Shown: positions 28,579 to 37,314 of the stretch, piece after piece
Position numbering within the stretch: the first letter of the stretch is position 1
Layout: the number at the start of each line of letters is the position of its first letter
NCBI RefSeq assembly: GCF_030818415.1
Contig: NZ_JAUTAE010000001.1
Span: forward strand, 808,501 to 872,500
Length of the DNA stretch: 64,000 bases
Direction of reading: 5' to 3'
From: Sphingomonas sp. SORGH_AS_0950
GTDB taxonomy: Bacteria > Pseudomonadota > Alphaproteobacteria > Sphingomonadales > Sphingomonadaceae
Notes under the pieces: generated by a model
Told to the model about the DNA's origin: nothing
Seen by the model: only the letters and a program-made list of their open reading frames with translations
The model's database searches: none
Program-made: the position numbers and the translations under genes

Positions 28579-30843
28579 ATGTCGATTGCACCCGTTTCCC
28601 TGATCGCGATGGTCGCCGCGCTGACCAGCCCGGCGCAGCAGACCGATCGTCCGCAGCCCAAGGCGGCCACCGCCGCCAAGACCGTGACGCAGGACCCGCC
28701 CGCGCCGGTCGTCGCCAAGCCCGGCGGGATGACCAACCGCGACTGGTGGCCCAGCCGCCTCGACCTGACCGCGCTTCGCCAGCACGAGGATACGCGCGCC
28801 AATCCTTATGGCGCCGATTATGACTATGTGAAGGAATTCAACAGCCTCGACATGGCGGCGGTCAAGGCTGACATCCGCCGCGTCCTGCATACGTCGCAGC
28901 CCTGGTGGCCGTCCGACTATGGCAATTACGGGCCCTTCTTCATCCGCATGGCCTGGCACAGTGCGGGCACGTACCGCGCAGGTGACGGTCGCGGTGGTTC
29001 GGACGGCGGCGAGCAGCGCTTCGATCCGCTGAACAGCTGGCCCGACAATGTCAGCCTGGACAAGGCCCGTCGTCTCGTCTGGCCGATCAAGCAGAAATAC
29101 GGCCGCAAGCTCAGCTGGGGCGACCTGATGGTGCTCAGCGGCAATGTCGCGCTGGAGGATATGGGCTTCAAGACGGTCGGTTTTGCGGGTGGTCGCGTCG
29201 ATGCGTGGCAGCCCGACGTCGTCTTCTGGGGTCCCGAGACCAAGATGATGGGCACCGAGCGTTCGAACCCCGACGGCTCGCTGAAGCGGCCGCTGGCGGC
29301 GACGACCATGGGCCTCATCTACGTCAACCCGGAGGGGCCGAACGGCAATCACGACCCGATCGGCGCGGCCGCCGACATTCGCCGCGCCTTCGGCAACATG
29401 GCGATGAACGACGAGGAGACGCTGGCGCTGATCGCAGGCGGCCATACCTTCGGCAAGGCGCATGGCGCGCATCCGCAAAAGGCCTGCCTCGGCGTCGAAC
29501 CCACCGCCGGCGCGATCGAGCAGCAGGGCATGGGCTGGGTCAACAAGTGCGGCAAGGGCCATGCCGAGGACACGATCACCTCGGGCCTGGAGGGCGCCTG
29601 GTCGGCCTCTCCCACCCAGTTCACCACGCAATATATCGACAATCTGCTGAACTATGACTGGGTGAAGACAAAGAGCCCGGCGGGCGCGACCCAATGGGTG
29701 CCGACCGACCCGGCGGCGGCGCAGCTGGTGCCCGACGCGCACCTGCCGAACGTGCGCCACGCGCCGATCATGTTCACCACCGACATGGCGCTGAAGGACG
29801 ATCCCGCCTTCCGCAATATCCTGGAGAGCTGGCAGAAGAACCCCGATCTGTTCGCTCAGGCCTTTGCCCGCGCCTGGTTCAAGCTGACCCACCGCGACCT
29901 CGGCCCGCGCGCCCGCTATCTGGGCAGCGAGATTCCGGGCGAGACCTATAATTGGCAGGACCCGCTTCCGGCCGCCAGCTTCGCACCCATCGGGGCGAAG
30001 GATCAGGCCAAGCTGAAGGCGATGGTGCTGGCCTCGGGCCTGTCGGGCCCGGCGCTGGTCCGCACCGCCTGGGCCTCGGCCTCGACCTTCCGCAACACCG
30101 ACATGCGCGGCGGGGCCAACGGCGCGCGGCTGCGGCTCGACCCGCAACAGGGCTGGGCAGTCAACGACCCCGCCGAGCTGAAGACGGTATTGGCCAAGCT
30201 GACCGCGATCCAGAAGGACTTCGCGCGCAGCGGACGCCAGGTGTCGATGGCCGACCTGATCGTGCTGGGCGGCAATGCGGCGGTCGAACGGGCGGCGCAG
30301 GCCGGCGGCGTGCCGGTCAGCCTCCCCTTCACCCCCGGCCGGGTCGACGCCACCCAGGCGCAGACCGACGTGACGTCCTTTGCCCATCTGGAGCCGGTCG
30401 CCGACGGTTTCCGCAACTATTACGGACCCAAGGCGGAAGTCAGCGCGCCCGAGGCGCTGGTCGACAAGGCCGATGCGCTCGACCTGACCGTGCCGGAAAT
30501 GACCGTGCTGGTCGGCGGCCTGCGTGCGCTGGACGCCAATAGCGGCGGATCGCGGAACGGCGTGCTGACGACCCGGCCGGGAACGCTCAGCAACGACTTC
30601 TTCGTCAACCTGCTGACCATGGACACGGTCTGGACGAAGTCGGCGACGCCGGGTCTTTACGAGGGCAAGGACCGCGCGACGGGCACGGCCCGCTGGACCG
30701 CGACGCCGGTGGACCTGATCTTCGGCTCCAACTCCGAACTGCGCGCGGTGGCGGAGGTCTATGCCGCCGACGACGCCAAGGAGAAGTTCGTCAAGGACTT
30801 CGCCGCGGTGTGGACCAAGGTGATGGACGCAGATCGTTTCTGA
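28579..30843 (+). CDS. katG: Catalase-peroxidase KatG
   Basis: Bifunctional haem catalase-peroxidase of 754 aa with the two repeated peroxidase-like halves. The distal haem site Arg123-Trp126-His127 is in [13 protein letters not shown], and the proximal His is in [14 protein letters not shown]. The Tyr of the Met-Tyr-Trp crosslink is in [13 protein letters not shown]. The first 20 residues ([20 protein letters not shown]) look like a signal peptide with a weakly charged start, as in periplasmic KatP-type enzymes. A ribosome site AAAGGGG precedes ATG 28579. A short palindrome CGGGTTATCCCG lies at 28501-28512. It probably detoxifies peroxide in the periplasm if exported. Confidence 0.95.
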   Translation: MSIAPVSLIAMVAALTSPAQQTDRPQPKAATAAKTVTQDPPAPVVAKPGGMTNRDWWPSRLDLTALRQHEDTRANPYGADYDYVKEFNSLDMAAVKADIRRVLHTSQPWWPSDYGNYGPFFIRMAWHSAGTYRAGDGRGGSDGGEQRFDPLNSWPDNVSLDKARRLVWPIKQKYGRKLSWGDLMVLSGNVALEDMGFKTVGFAGGRVDAWQPDVVFWGPETKMMGTERSNPDGSLKRPLAATTMGLIYVNPEGPNGNHDPIGAAADIRRAFGNMAMNDEETLALIAGGHTFGKAHGAHPQKACLGVEPTAGAIEQQGMGWVNKCGKGHAEDTITSGLEGAWSASPTQFTTQYIDNLLNYDWVKTKSPAGATQWVPTDPAAAQLVPDAHLPNVRHAPIMFTTDMALKDDPAFRNILESWQKNPDLFAQAFARAWFKLTHRDLGPRARYLGSEIPGETYNWQDPLPAASFAPIGAKDQAKLKAMVLASGLSGPALVRTAWASASTFRNTDMRGGANGARLRLDPQQGWAVNDPAELKTVLAKLTAIQKDFARSGRQVSMADLIVLGGNAAVERAAQAGGVPVSLPFTPGRVDATQAQTDVTSFAHLEPVADGFRNYYGPKAEVSAPEALVDKADALDLTVPEMTVLVGGLRALDANSGGSRNGVLTTRPGTLSNDFFVNLLTMDTVWTKSATPGLYEGKDRATGTARWTATPVDLIFGSNSELRAVAEVYAADDAKEKFVKDFAAVWTKVMDADRF

Positions 30844-30867
30844 TCCGCAGGAAGCGAGGTCGCGGGC

Positions 30868-32925
30868 TCAGGCCACGGCCTCGCTTTCCACGATCTGCGG
30901 CCTTCGCGTCGCGATCCGGCGAACCTGATCGGCATCGGCCAGCAGGCGCGACGGTCTGCCGATCAGATAGCCCTGAATGGCCGTACACCCCTCGCGCGCG
31001 ACGATCGCCAGCTGCGCGGGTTCCTCGATCCCCTCGGCCAGCACCGGCATGTTAAGCGTCGTACCCAGCGCGGCGACCGAGCGCAGGATCGACACGGCCT
31101 GCTCGTCCCGCTCGATCTCCGAGACGAAGGACGCATCCAGCTTGATCCGGTCGAACGGAAAGGATCGCAGCACGTCGAGCGAGGAATAGCCGACCCCGAA
31201 ATCGTCCAGCGCGATGGCGATGCCCATCGCCTTGAGCGCCCGCAACTGGCCCAGCGCGAAATGCCGGTCATGGATGATCGCGCTCTCGGTCAGTTCCAGC
31301 GACAGCCGCTCGGGCGGCAGGCCGCTATCCTCCAGCGCCGAACGCACCGTCTCGATCAGCCGGGGATCGGCCAGATGCATGGGCGACAGGTTGACCGAGA
31401 CGGGATGGCTGTTGGCCCAGCGCGCCGCCTCGAAACAGGCCTGGCGCAGGATCCAGATGCTCAGCGGCACGATGTCGCCACTCTTTTCGGCGAGCGGGAT
31501 GAACTCCGACGGCGGCACCATGTCGCGCATCGGATGGTTCCAGCGGATCAGCGCCTCATAGCCGCAAATCTCGCCCGACGGGATGGCGGCCTGCACCTGA
31601 TAGTGGAGCTCGAAGGCGTTCTCGTCCAGCGCCGTGCGGAGGTCGGCGACCAGTTCGCGCCCCTGCCGGATCGCGTCGTCCATCTGCGCGTCATAGAAGC
31701 AGGGCTGGCGGGAATGGGCGGACTTGGCGCGGTACATGGCAAGGTCGGCCTTGGCGAGAAGCGCATCGGCGTCGAAGCCATCCCGATTGGCGATCGCCAC
31801 GCCGACATTCCCCCCGATCGAGGCGGTGAACCGCTCGAACAGGAAGGGCGCGTCGCAGGCGGCGGTCAGGCGCGACAGGAAATCGGCCAGCTCCTCGGGC
31901 CGGTGATAGGAGATGACCGCCGAGAATTCGTCACCGCCCAGGCGCGCGACGCACTCGCCCGGCTTCAGCATCGCCGACAGCCGGGCGGACAGCGCGGCCA
32001 GCAACTGGTCGCCCGCCTGATGCCCATAGGTGTCGTTGACCACCTTGAACCGGGACAGGTCCATCATGACGACCGCCATGCACGGATATCCGCCCCGGAT
32101 CAGGAAACGCTTCTCGATCTCCTCGATGAAGCTGATCCGGTTGGGCAGATCGGTCAGGCTGTCATGCATCGCCATGTGGCGCAGGCGGCGATAGGTTTCC
32201 GACTGGGTATGCCCGTCGATCAAAGCGCTGATCGCGGCACAGCCGACGATGATCAGCGTCGCCACCGTCGTCGTCGTCGCCAGCGCCACCATGGTCACAT
32301 CGGACAGTCCTTGCCCGAATTGCAGGACGGAGATGCGCATCGCCGTCATGCCGGTGAAGTGCAGCGCCGTCACGGCCAGGCTGAGCAGCCCCATCCCCTC
32401 CGCGGTCCGCCAGCGCCCACGCCCACGCCCAGTCAGGACATGAAAGGCCAGCGCCGACAGCCCGCTGGAAAGCAGGATCGAGGCGACGACATAATGCCAG
32501 TTCCAGGTCACGATCCCGTCGACGCGATACGCCGCCATGCCGACATAGTGCATCACGCTGATGCCCAGGCCGATCAGCGCGCCGCCGCACGCCCCGGCCC
32601 TGCGCCGTCGCCCGGCGGCGACGGCCAGGCCCGGAATGGCAAGGCCGATCACCGCCAGCAGCGACAGGAGCGTCAATATCGGATCGAGGACGACCGGCGC
32701 GGTCGTCCGGAACGCCATCATCGCGACGAAGTGGGTCGCCCATACCATCGTACCCGCCCCGACCGCGCCCAGCACGACCCAGCCGAAGCAGCGATAGCCC
32801 GAGGACGCGCGAACCCGGCTGAACAGCTGGACGGTCGCCGCCGATCCGATCAGGCAGATCAGCAGCGCGAGCGCGACGAGGCGCAGATCATGCTGCGTGA
32901 AGGTGCAGAGCGCGACCGCGATCAT
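30868..32925 (-). CDS. MHYT-GGDEF-EAL cyclic-di-GMP signalling protein
   Basis: A 685-aa inner-membrane protein. Seven helices at the N-terminus carry three MHYT-like motifs (WATHFVAM, VMHYVGM, LHFTGM) that may bind a metal and sense a gas or redox signal. A GGDEF domain follows with an intact active site (RLGGDEFSAV), then an EAL domain with an intact CGYEALIRW and DDFGVGYSSL. Both synthase and phosphodiesterase activities are therefore possible. The start ATG 32925 overlaps the GAF gene's stop by 4 bp, so they are co-translated. It could set cyclic-di-GMP for the PilZ/EPS system in this window, by inference only. Confidence 0.92.
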   Translation of the reverse strand: MIAVALCTFTQHDLRLVALALLICLIGSAATVQLFSRVRASSGYRCFGWVVLGAVGAGTMVWATHFVAMMAFRTTAPVVLDPILTLLSLLAVIGLAIPGLAVAAGRRRRAGACGGALIGLGISVMHYVGMAAYRVDGIVTWNWHYVVASILLSSGLSALAFHVLTGRGRGRWRTAEGMGLLSLAVTALHFTGMTAMRISVLQFGQGLSDVTMVALATTTTVATLIIVGCAAISALIDGHTQSETYRRLRHMAMHDSLTDLPNRISFIEEIEKRFLIRGGYPCMAVVMMDLSRFKVVNDTYGHQAGDQLLAALSARLSAMLKPGECVARLGGDEFSAVISYHRPEELADFLSRLTAACDAPFLFERFTASIGGNVGVAIANRDGFDADALLAKADLAMYRAKSAHSRQPCFYDAQMDDAIRQGRELVADLRTALDENAFELHYQVQAAIPSGEICGYEALIRWNHPMRDMVPPSEFIPLAEKSGDIVPLSIWILRQACFEAARWANSHPVSVNLSPMHLADPRLIETVRSALEDSGLPPERLSLELTESAIIHDRHFALGQLRALKAMGIAIALDDFGVGYSSLDVLRSFPFDRIKLDASFVSEIERDEQAVSILRSVAALGTTLNMPVLAEGIEEPAQLAIVAREGCTAIQGYLIGRPSRLLADADQVRRIATRRPQIVESEAVA

Positions 32926-33434
32926 GCCGCCCCCCGCATGTCGAGCAGATCCGCCCGTGCCTCCAACGCGGCCGACGCCTGCCGCGCGAGCGCCGCGAGA
33001 TAGGCCTTCTGGTCGACGGACGCCGGATCGCGCCGCCGGACGTCGATCACGCACAGCGCGCCGACATCCACGCCCGCCCCGACCCGAAGCGGCGCGCCGA
33101 TATAATATCGGATGTGCGGCGCCCCCGCCACGAACCGCAACGTCGCGAAACGACTATCGCCGCACGGATCGCAGACCTCCAGCCCATCGTCCTGATCCAG
33201 CGCGAAGTTGCAGAAGCTGCCTTGGCGGGAATTGCAGTCGATATCCATGCCATGGGTCGCCTTGAACCATTGCCGGTCGGCATGGATCAGCGAGAGCAGG
33301 GCGATCGGCGCGTCGAACGCATGCGCCGCCGCCGAGACGAAGCGGTCAAAGCCCGGCTCGCGTGGCGATCCCATGATGCCCAGGGCATGTACGGCGTGGG
33401 AACGTCGCCGTTCCCGGAACAGGCTCTTGAGCAT
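32922..33434 (-). CDS. GAF-domain protein
   Basis: A 170-aa soluble protein consisting of one GAF domain (about residues 25-160). Family features are FDAPIALLSLIHADRQWFKATHG, a Cys pair region (SRQGSFCNFAL), YYIGAPLRVG and GALCVIDVRRRD. GAF domains bind small ligands or chromophores. It is the first gene of a two-gene unit with the MHYT-GGDEF-EAL protein, and such GAF modules are often fused directly to GGDEF domains, so it may act as that protein's sensory subunit. Confidence 0.85.
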   Translation of the reverse strand: MLKSLFRERRRSHAVHALGIMGSPREPGFDRFVSAAAHAFDAPIALLSLIHADRQWFKATHGMDIDCNSRQGSFCNFALDQDDGLEVCDPCGDSRFATLRFVAGAPHIRYYIGAPLRVGAGVDVGALCVIDVRRRDPASVDQKAYLAALARQASAALEARADLLDMRGAA

Positions 33435-33537
33435 CGTCTCTCATATTATGATCGTTGTTCGACCCCCTAGGTTTCACGAAAGGCTTAAGAAATCATGCTT
33501 TTCCGGGATGGTTCGGACGACTGGACCTTACGCCCCG

Positions 33538-34770
33538 TCACGCCGCGCGATCGATGACGGTGCCGCGCTCGCCGACGATCCGGTACCCGTCGCCGTCCAC
33601 CAGCAATTGGGGGCTGACCGCGCGGCAATTATAGGTCGACGCCATCGCCGCGCCATAGGCGCCGGTGGTATGGAACACCGCCAGGTCGCCCCGGCGCACT
33701 GCGTCGATCTCCCGCCCCCGCGCAAAGCTATCCCCCGTCTCGCAGATCGGCCCGGCGATATGCGCCTGCATCCGTCCGCCGCGCGGTGCGACCGCCGCAA
33801 AGCGGTGGAACGCGTCGTACAGGGCGGGCCGCATGAGGTCATTCATCGCCGCATCGACGATGACATAGGGATGGGTGACGCCCGGCTTCACCCAGATGAC
33901 GCGGGTCAGCAGCAGCCCCGCCGCGCCCATGATCGCCCGGCCGGGCTCGAAGGTCAGCGCGACGTTCCAGCCCCGGGTCACGCGACCGACCATCCGGGCA
34001 TAATCCTCGAACGACGGCACCGTCTCGCCCGGCGCATAGGCGATGCCCAGCCCGCCGCCCAGGTCGACATCGCTCACCCGGTGCCCGGCCGCGCGCAACG
34101 TCCGGACCAGGTCGCCGATACGGGTAAAGGCCCGCTCCATCGGCGTCAGGTCGCGAAGCTGGCTGCCGATATGCACCGCGATCCCGCGCAGATCGAGCCC
34201 GTCGAGGCGCGCCAGACGCGCATATATCGCCGGGGCGGCATCGATCGGCACCCCGAACTTGGTCTCGCGCTGCCCGGTGGCGATCTTCGCATGGGTGCCC
34301 GCATCGACATCCGGATTGACGCGCAGGACGACCGGCGCACGCACGCCCCGCGCGCGGGCGAGGTCGGACAGGACCTGCCCCTCCTCCTCCAGTTCCAGAT
34401 TGAACTGGCCGATGCCCGCGTCGAGCGCCTGGACCATCTCCCGGTTGGTCTTGCCGACGCCGGAGAAGACGATATCCTGCGGCTTCATGCCGGCTGCGAT
34501 CGCATGGGCCAGCTCGCCCCCCGAGACGATGTCCGCGCCATAGCCGCATTGCGCGAGCAGGCGCAGCACCGCGATGTTGGGATTGGCCTTCACCGCAAAG
34601 GCCCGCCGCGCGACGGGCAGCGGAGCCAGCGCCGCCGAGAAGCCATGAGCGGCATGGCGCACCGCCGCGGCGGAATAGACATGCACCGGCGTGCCCACCG
34701 CCTCGGCGATGCGCGGCAGCGGCACGTCCTCGGCATGGAGGATGCCGTCGCGATAGTCGAAAAATGCCAT
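33538..34770 (-). CDS. lysA: Diaminopimelate decarboxylase
   Basis: PLP enzyme for the last step of lysine synthesis, 410 aa. The PLP lysine is Lys61 in RRAFAVKANPN. HIGSQL, the Gly-rich DLGGGLGIAY, and the PICETGDSF motif with the active-site Cys are all present. It starts at ATG 34770 and lies 26 bp after a small membrane-protein gene on the same strand, making it the last gene of a probable four-gene operon. Confidence 0.96.
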   Translation of the reverse strand: MAFFDYRDGILHAEDVPLPRIAEAVGTPVHVYSAAAVRHAAHGFSAALAPLPVARRAFAVKANPNIAVLRLLAQCGYGADIVSGGELAHAIAAGMKPQDIVFSGVGKTNREMVQALDAGIGQFNLELEEEGQVLSDLARARGVRAPVVLRVNPDVDAGTHAKIATGQRETKFGVPIDAAPAIYARLARLDGLDLRGIAVHIGSQLRDLTPMERAFTRIGDLVRTLRAAGHRVSDVDLGGGLGIAYAPGETVPSFEDYARMVGRVTRGWNVALTFEPGRAIMGAAGLLLTRVIWVKPGVTHPYVIVDAAMNDLMRPALYDAFHRFAAVAPRGGRMQAHIAGPICETGDSFARGREIDAVRRGDLAVFHTTGAYGAAMASTYNCRAVSPQLLVDGDGYRIVGERGTVIDRAA

Positions 34771-34796
34771 GAGGCGTCTCCGTGATGGAGGGATGG

Positions 34797-35063
34797 TCAG
34801 TCGAGGCGGCGGCGATGCCGCCGGATACGCTCGGCATGGATCACGTCGGCGGTATGGGCATGGCCCCGCCGCTCAGCGCGCAATGCGGTCGCCACCCGCT
34901 TGCCATGGGTCATCAGCACCAGCCCCAGCAGCGCGAGCGGAAAGAAGAGGATCGCCAGCGGCGCCTCGCCCAGCCCCATCGCCGCCGCGCAGGAGCCGCC
35001 GCACAGCAGCGCGCCCATCGCCCGCCAGGCCCTGTCGCGCCATACCCTGTCATGCCGCGTCAT
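34797..35063 (-). CDS. Small two-helix membrane protein
   Basis: An 88-aa protein of unknown function. Two hydrophobic segments lie at about 14-30 (AMGALLCGGSCAAAMGLG) and 34-51 (LAILFFPLALLGLVLM), and the C-terminus is very basic and cytoplasmic in prediction (RHRRRLD end). ATG 35063 has GGAG and AAGG upstream and overlaps the methyltransferase-like gene's stop as ATGA. It precedes lysA by 26 bp, where some bacteria have small lipoproteins (LptM/YifL type); this one is not a lipoprotein. Confidence 0.6.
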   Translation of the reverse strand: MTRHDRVWRDRAWRAMGALLCGGSCAAAMGLGEAPLAILFFPLALLGLVLMTHGKRVATALRAERRGHAHTADVIHAERIRRHRRRLD

Positions 35064-35467
35064 GCCGCCTTCTCCAGCCATGTCCGGTCGTCCTGTGCGA
35101 TGACGAGGATGGCGGCCTGCGACACGGCGGCCGTGATCGGCCCGCGCCAAATCAGGATGTCGGCGGGCAGATCGCGTTCGGCCCGCAAGGCTTCGTCCAG
35201 CGTCAGCGACGCGAACTCCAGCCCGATGGCAGGGTCGCGGGCCCGCCGCGCGGCGCAACGGGCGCGGCCGATCATCGCGGGCGAGCCGCTGATCACCCGC
35301 CCCTCGATCGCGGTGAAGCCGAGAATCCGGGCATGGCGCACCGCGCGGATCAACAGCGCCCCCGCGCCGCAATCGGCATCGACGATGCGGACCGAGAAAC
35401 GCCGCTGCTCGCGCAGGCCGGACAAGGCGGAACGGATGGCGGGCCAGCGCGGGTCATGGGCGATCAT
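35060..35467 (-). CDS. Short class I SAM-methyltransferase-like protein
   Basis: A 135-aa protein resembling the first half of a Rossmann methyltransferase. Motif I appears as RIVDADCGAGALLIRA, where most members have DxGCGxG, and motif II is near GFTAIEGRVISGSPAMIGRAR. The C-terminal substrate part is missing, so it is at the short end of the family. It may be a conserved mini-methyltransferase or a decayed one. It lies between an 86-aa protein gene (12 bp) and the small membrane protein (4-bp overlap). Confidence 0.6.
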   Translation of the reverse strand: MIAHDPRWPAIRSALSGLREQRRFSVRIVDADCGAGALLIRAVRHARILGFTAIEGRVISGSPAMIGRARCAARRARDPAIGLEFASLTLDEALRAERDLPADILIWRGPITAAVSQAAILVIAQDDRTWLEKAA

Positions 35468-35479
35468 CGACCGTCCCCC

Positions 35480-35740
35480 TCAGGCCGCACGCGGCAGCGC
35501 GCGTTCGGACGGCGCGACCGGCACGAAGGCCACCAGCGGGCGGAGCGGCTCGATCGCCACCACGACGGCGGCGTGATAGGCGTGACGCTCGCCCTGCGCA
35601 TACTGCATCGCGGCCGCGAAGGAGACGAAACGGCCCTCCATCCGCTTGTCGCTATCCTGGACCAGCCAATGGCCCGCGACATCCTGTCCGACATACAGGG
35701 TCGGGCCGCTTGGGTCCGTTTCGGGAAGCACTTCCGACAT
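35480..35740 (-). CDS. Small hypothetical protein
   Basis: An 86-aa protein I do not recognise. It has no signal peptide or membrane helix. The middle (HWLVQDSDKRMEGRFVSFAAAMQYAQGE) looks like a small alpha/beta domain of the type seen in short DUF2188-like proteins. It starts at ATG 35740 and is the first gene of the probable lysA operon. The 136 bp upstream should contain the operon promoter, but no clear boxes stand out. Confidence 0.55.
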   Translation of the reverse strand: MSEVLPETDPSGPTLYVGQDVAGHWLVQDSDKRMEGRFVSFAAAMQYAQGERHAYHAAVVVAIEPLRPLVAFVPVAPSERALPRAA

Positions 35741-35876
35741 GACGTACGATCCTCGTCATCGACGCGGACCGACCGTGATCCGCGCCACCCCAGCTACGGA
35801 TCGGCGCATAGGGTTTCGAGATCGATTTCCGGGGATCGCATAGCATTGGCATAGCGTCGCGATATGCGGGTCCCGC

Positions 35877-36615
35877 TCAATCCTTCGGCAGCGTCTCCAG
35901 CCCCTTGCCGACCAGCGGCGCGACCCGATCCGCGATCCGGGCGACGCCCGTCGCATTGGGGTGGACTCCGTCGGGCAGCATCAGCGTCCGGTTGCCCAGC
36001 ACCCCTTGCAGGATGAACGGGTCGAGCACCGCATGATGGCTGCTCGCAAGGTCGGGCCATATCGCATTGAAACGTGACGCGAAGTCCGGCCCCAAATTGG
36101 GCGGCGCCATCATCCCGGTCAGGATCACCGGAATGCCCCGACGGGCCAGTTCGTCCAGCATCGCCGTCATGTTCGCGCGCGTCTCGGCCGGATCGACCTG
36201 GCGCAGCACGTCGTTGCCGCCCAGCCCGAGCATCACCAGATCGGGCTTCATCTTCAGCCGGTCGAGCGTATAGGCCAGCCGTCGCCGCCCGTCGGCGGTG
36301 GTGTCGCCCGACACCCCGGCATTGATGACCGTGGCATCGATCCCCTGCCCGCGCAGCCGCGCCTGGATGGCATCGGGCAGGCTCTGGCCCCGCTGGAGGC
36401 CATATCCGGCATAGAGGCTGTCGCCGAATGCCAGCACCACCCGCCGGGGGCCGGACACGGGGACGCTCGCGCCGGGCGAAGGGCTGGGCTGCGCCGGGGC
36501 GGCCGAGGGCGACATTCGTCGCGGGCGGTTCGTCCTCGCGCCGGACATCGCAGGCGGATAACAGCCATGCCGCTTGGAGAAGCGCGGCCCCGGCCACATA
36601 TGGCGTCCTGGTCAT
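35877..36615 (-). pseudogene. Arylesterase (TesA-like SGNH lipoprotein), apparent frameshift
   Basis: The SGNH part reads in one frame down to 35877: VVLAFGDSLYAGYGL with the Ser, NAGVSGDT with the Gly, GLGGNDVL with the Asn, and PDGVHPNATG with Asp/His. The only good start with a signal lies in another frame: ATG 36615 opens a 22-residue lipoprotein signal (MTRTPYVAGAALLQAAWLLSAC) and runs about 13 residues on. A single-base change near 36500-36530 would join them. Without it the SGNH frame would have to begin at ATG 36515 with no signal and a poor ribosome site. The cause may be a real mutation or a sequencing error. The divergent ABC pair matches the E. coli tesA-ybbAP arrangement. Confidence 0.7.
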
Positions 36616-36639
36616 CTCTGTCTTGGAATCCCCGCAACT

Positions 36640-37314
36640 ATGGTCGCAGTCAATATGGTCATCCGGGCGACGGATGTAAGGCTGACGCTGGGCGGCGCCG
36701 CGCCGGTCGAGATTCTGAAGGGCATCGACCTGACGGTGGGAGACGGAGAGAGCCTGGCGCTGCTCGGCGCATCGGGATCGGGCAAGTCGTCGCTGATGGC
36801 GGTGCTCGCCGGGCTGGAGCGAGCGACGTCGGGCCGGGTCGAGGTGGCGGGAACCGATTTCGGCGCGCTGGACGAAGACGGACTGGCCATCGCGCGGCGC
36901 GGCCGGATCGGCATCGTGCTCCAGGCCTTTCACCTGTTGCCGACGATGACCGCGCGCGAGAATGTCGCGGTGCCGATGGAGCTGGCCGGGGAGGCCGACG
37001 CCTTCGCCCGCGCGGAGGCCGAGCTGACGGCGGTCGGACTGGCGCACCGGCTGGATCATTATCCCGCGCAATTGTCGGGCGGCGAGCAGCAGCGCGTCGC
37101 CATCGCCCGCGCGCTCGGCCCGCGCCCCCGGATCGTCTTCGCCGACGAACCCACCGGCAATCTGGATGCGGCAACCGGCGTGCGGGTGATGGACCTGTTG
37201 TTCGACCGGCGCGCGGCGACCGGCGCGACGCTGGTCGTCATCACCCATGATCCGGCGCTGGCCCGGCGCTGCGACCGGGTGGTCGAACTCGCCGATGGCC
37301 GGATCGCCGCGTGA
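36640..37314 (+). CDS. ABC transporter ATP-binding protein (YbbA/LolD-like)
   Basis: A 224-aa ATPase of the MacB/LolD type. Walker A is LGASGSGKSSL, the Q-loop is VLQAFHLLPTMTA, the ABC signature LSGGEQQRVAIARAL, Walker B IVFADEPTGNLD and the H-loop VITHDPAL. ATG 36640 or ATG 36655 could be the start. It overlaps the permease gene by 4 bp (GTGA) and is divergent from the arylesterase with about 25 bp between. This is the classic ybbA place next to tesA. Confidence 0.93.
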   Translation: MVAVNMVIRATDVRLTLGGAAPVEILKGIDLTVGDGESLALLGASGSGKSSLMAVLAGLERATSGRVEVAGTDFGALDEDGLAIARRGRIGIVLQAFHLLPTMTARENVAVPMELAGEADAFARAEAELTAVGLAHRLDHYPAQLSGGEQQRVAIARALGPRPRIVFADEPTGNLDAATGVRVMDLLFDRRAATGATLVVITHDPALARRCDRVVELADGRIAA

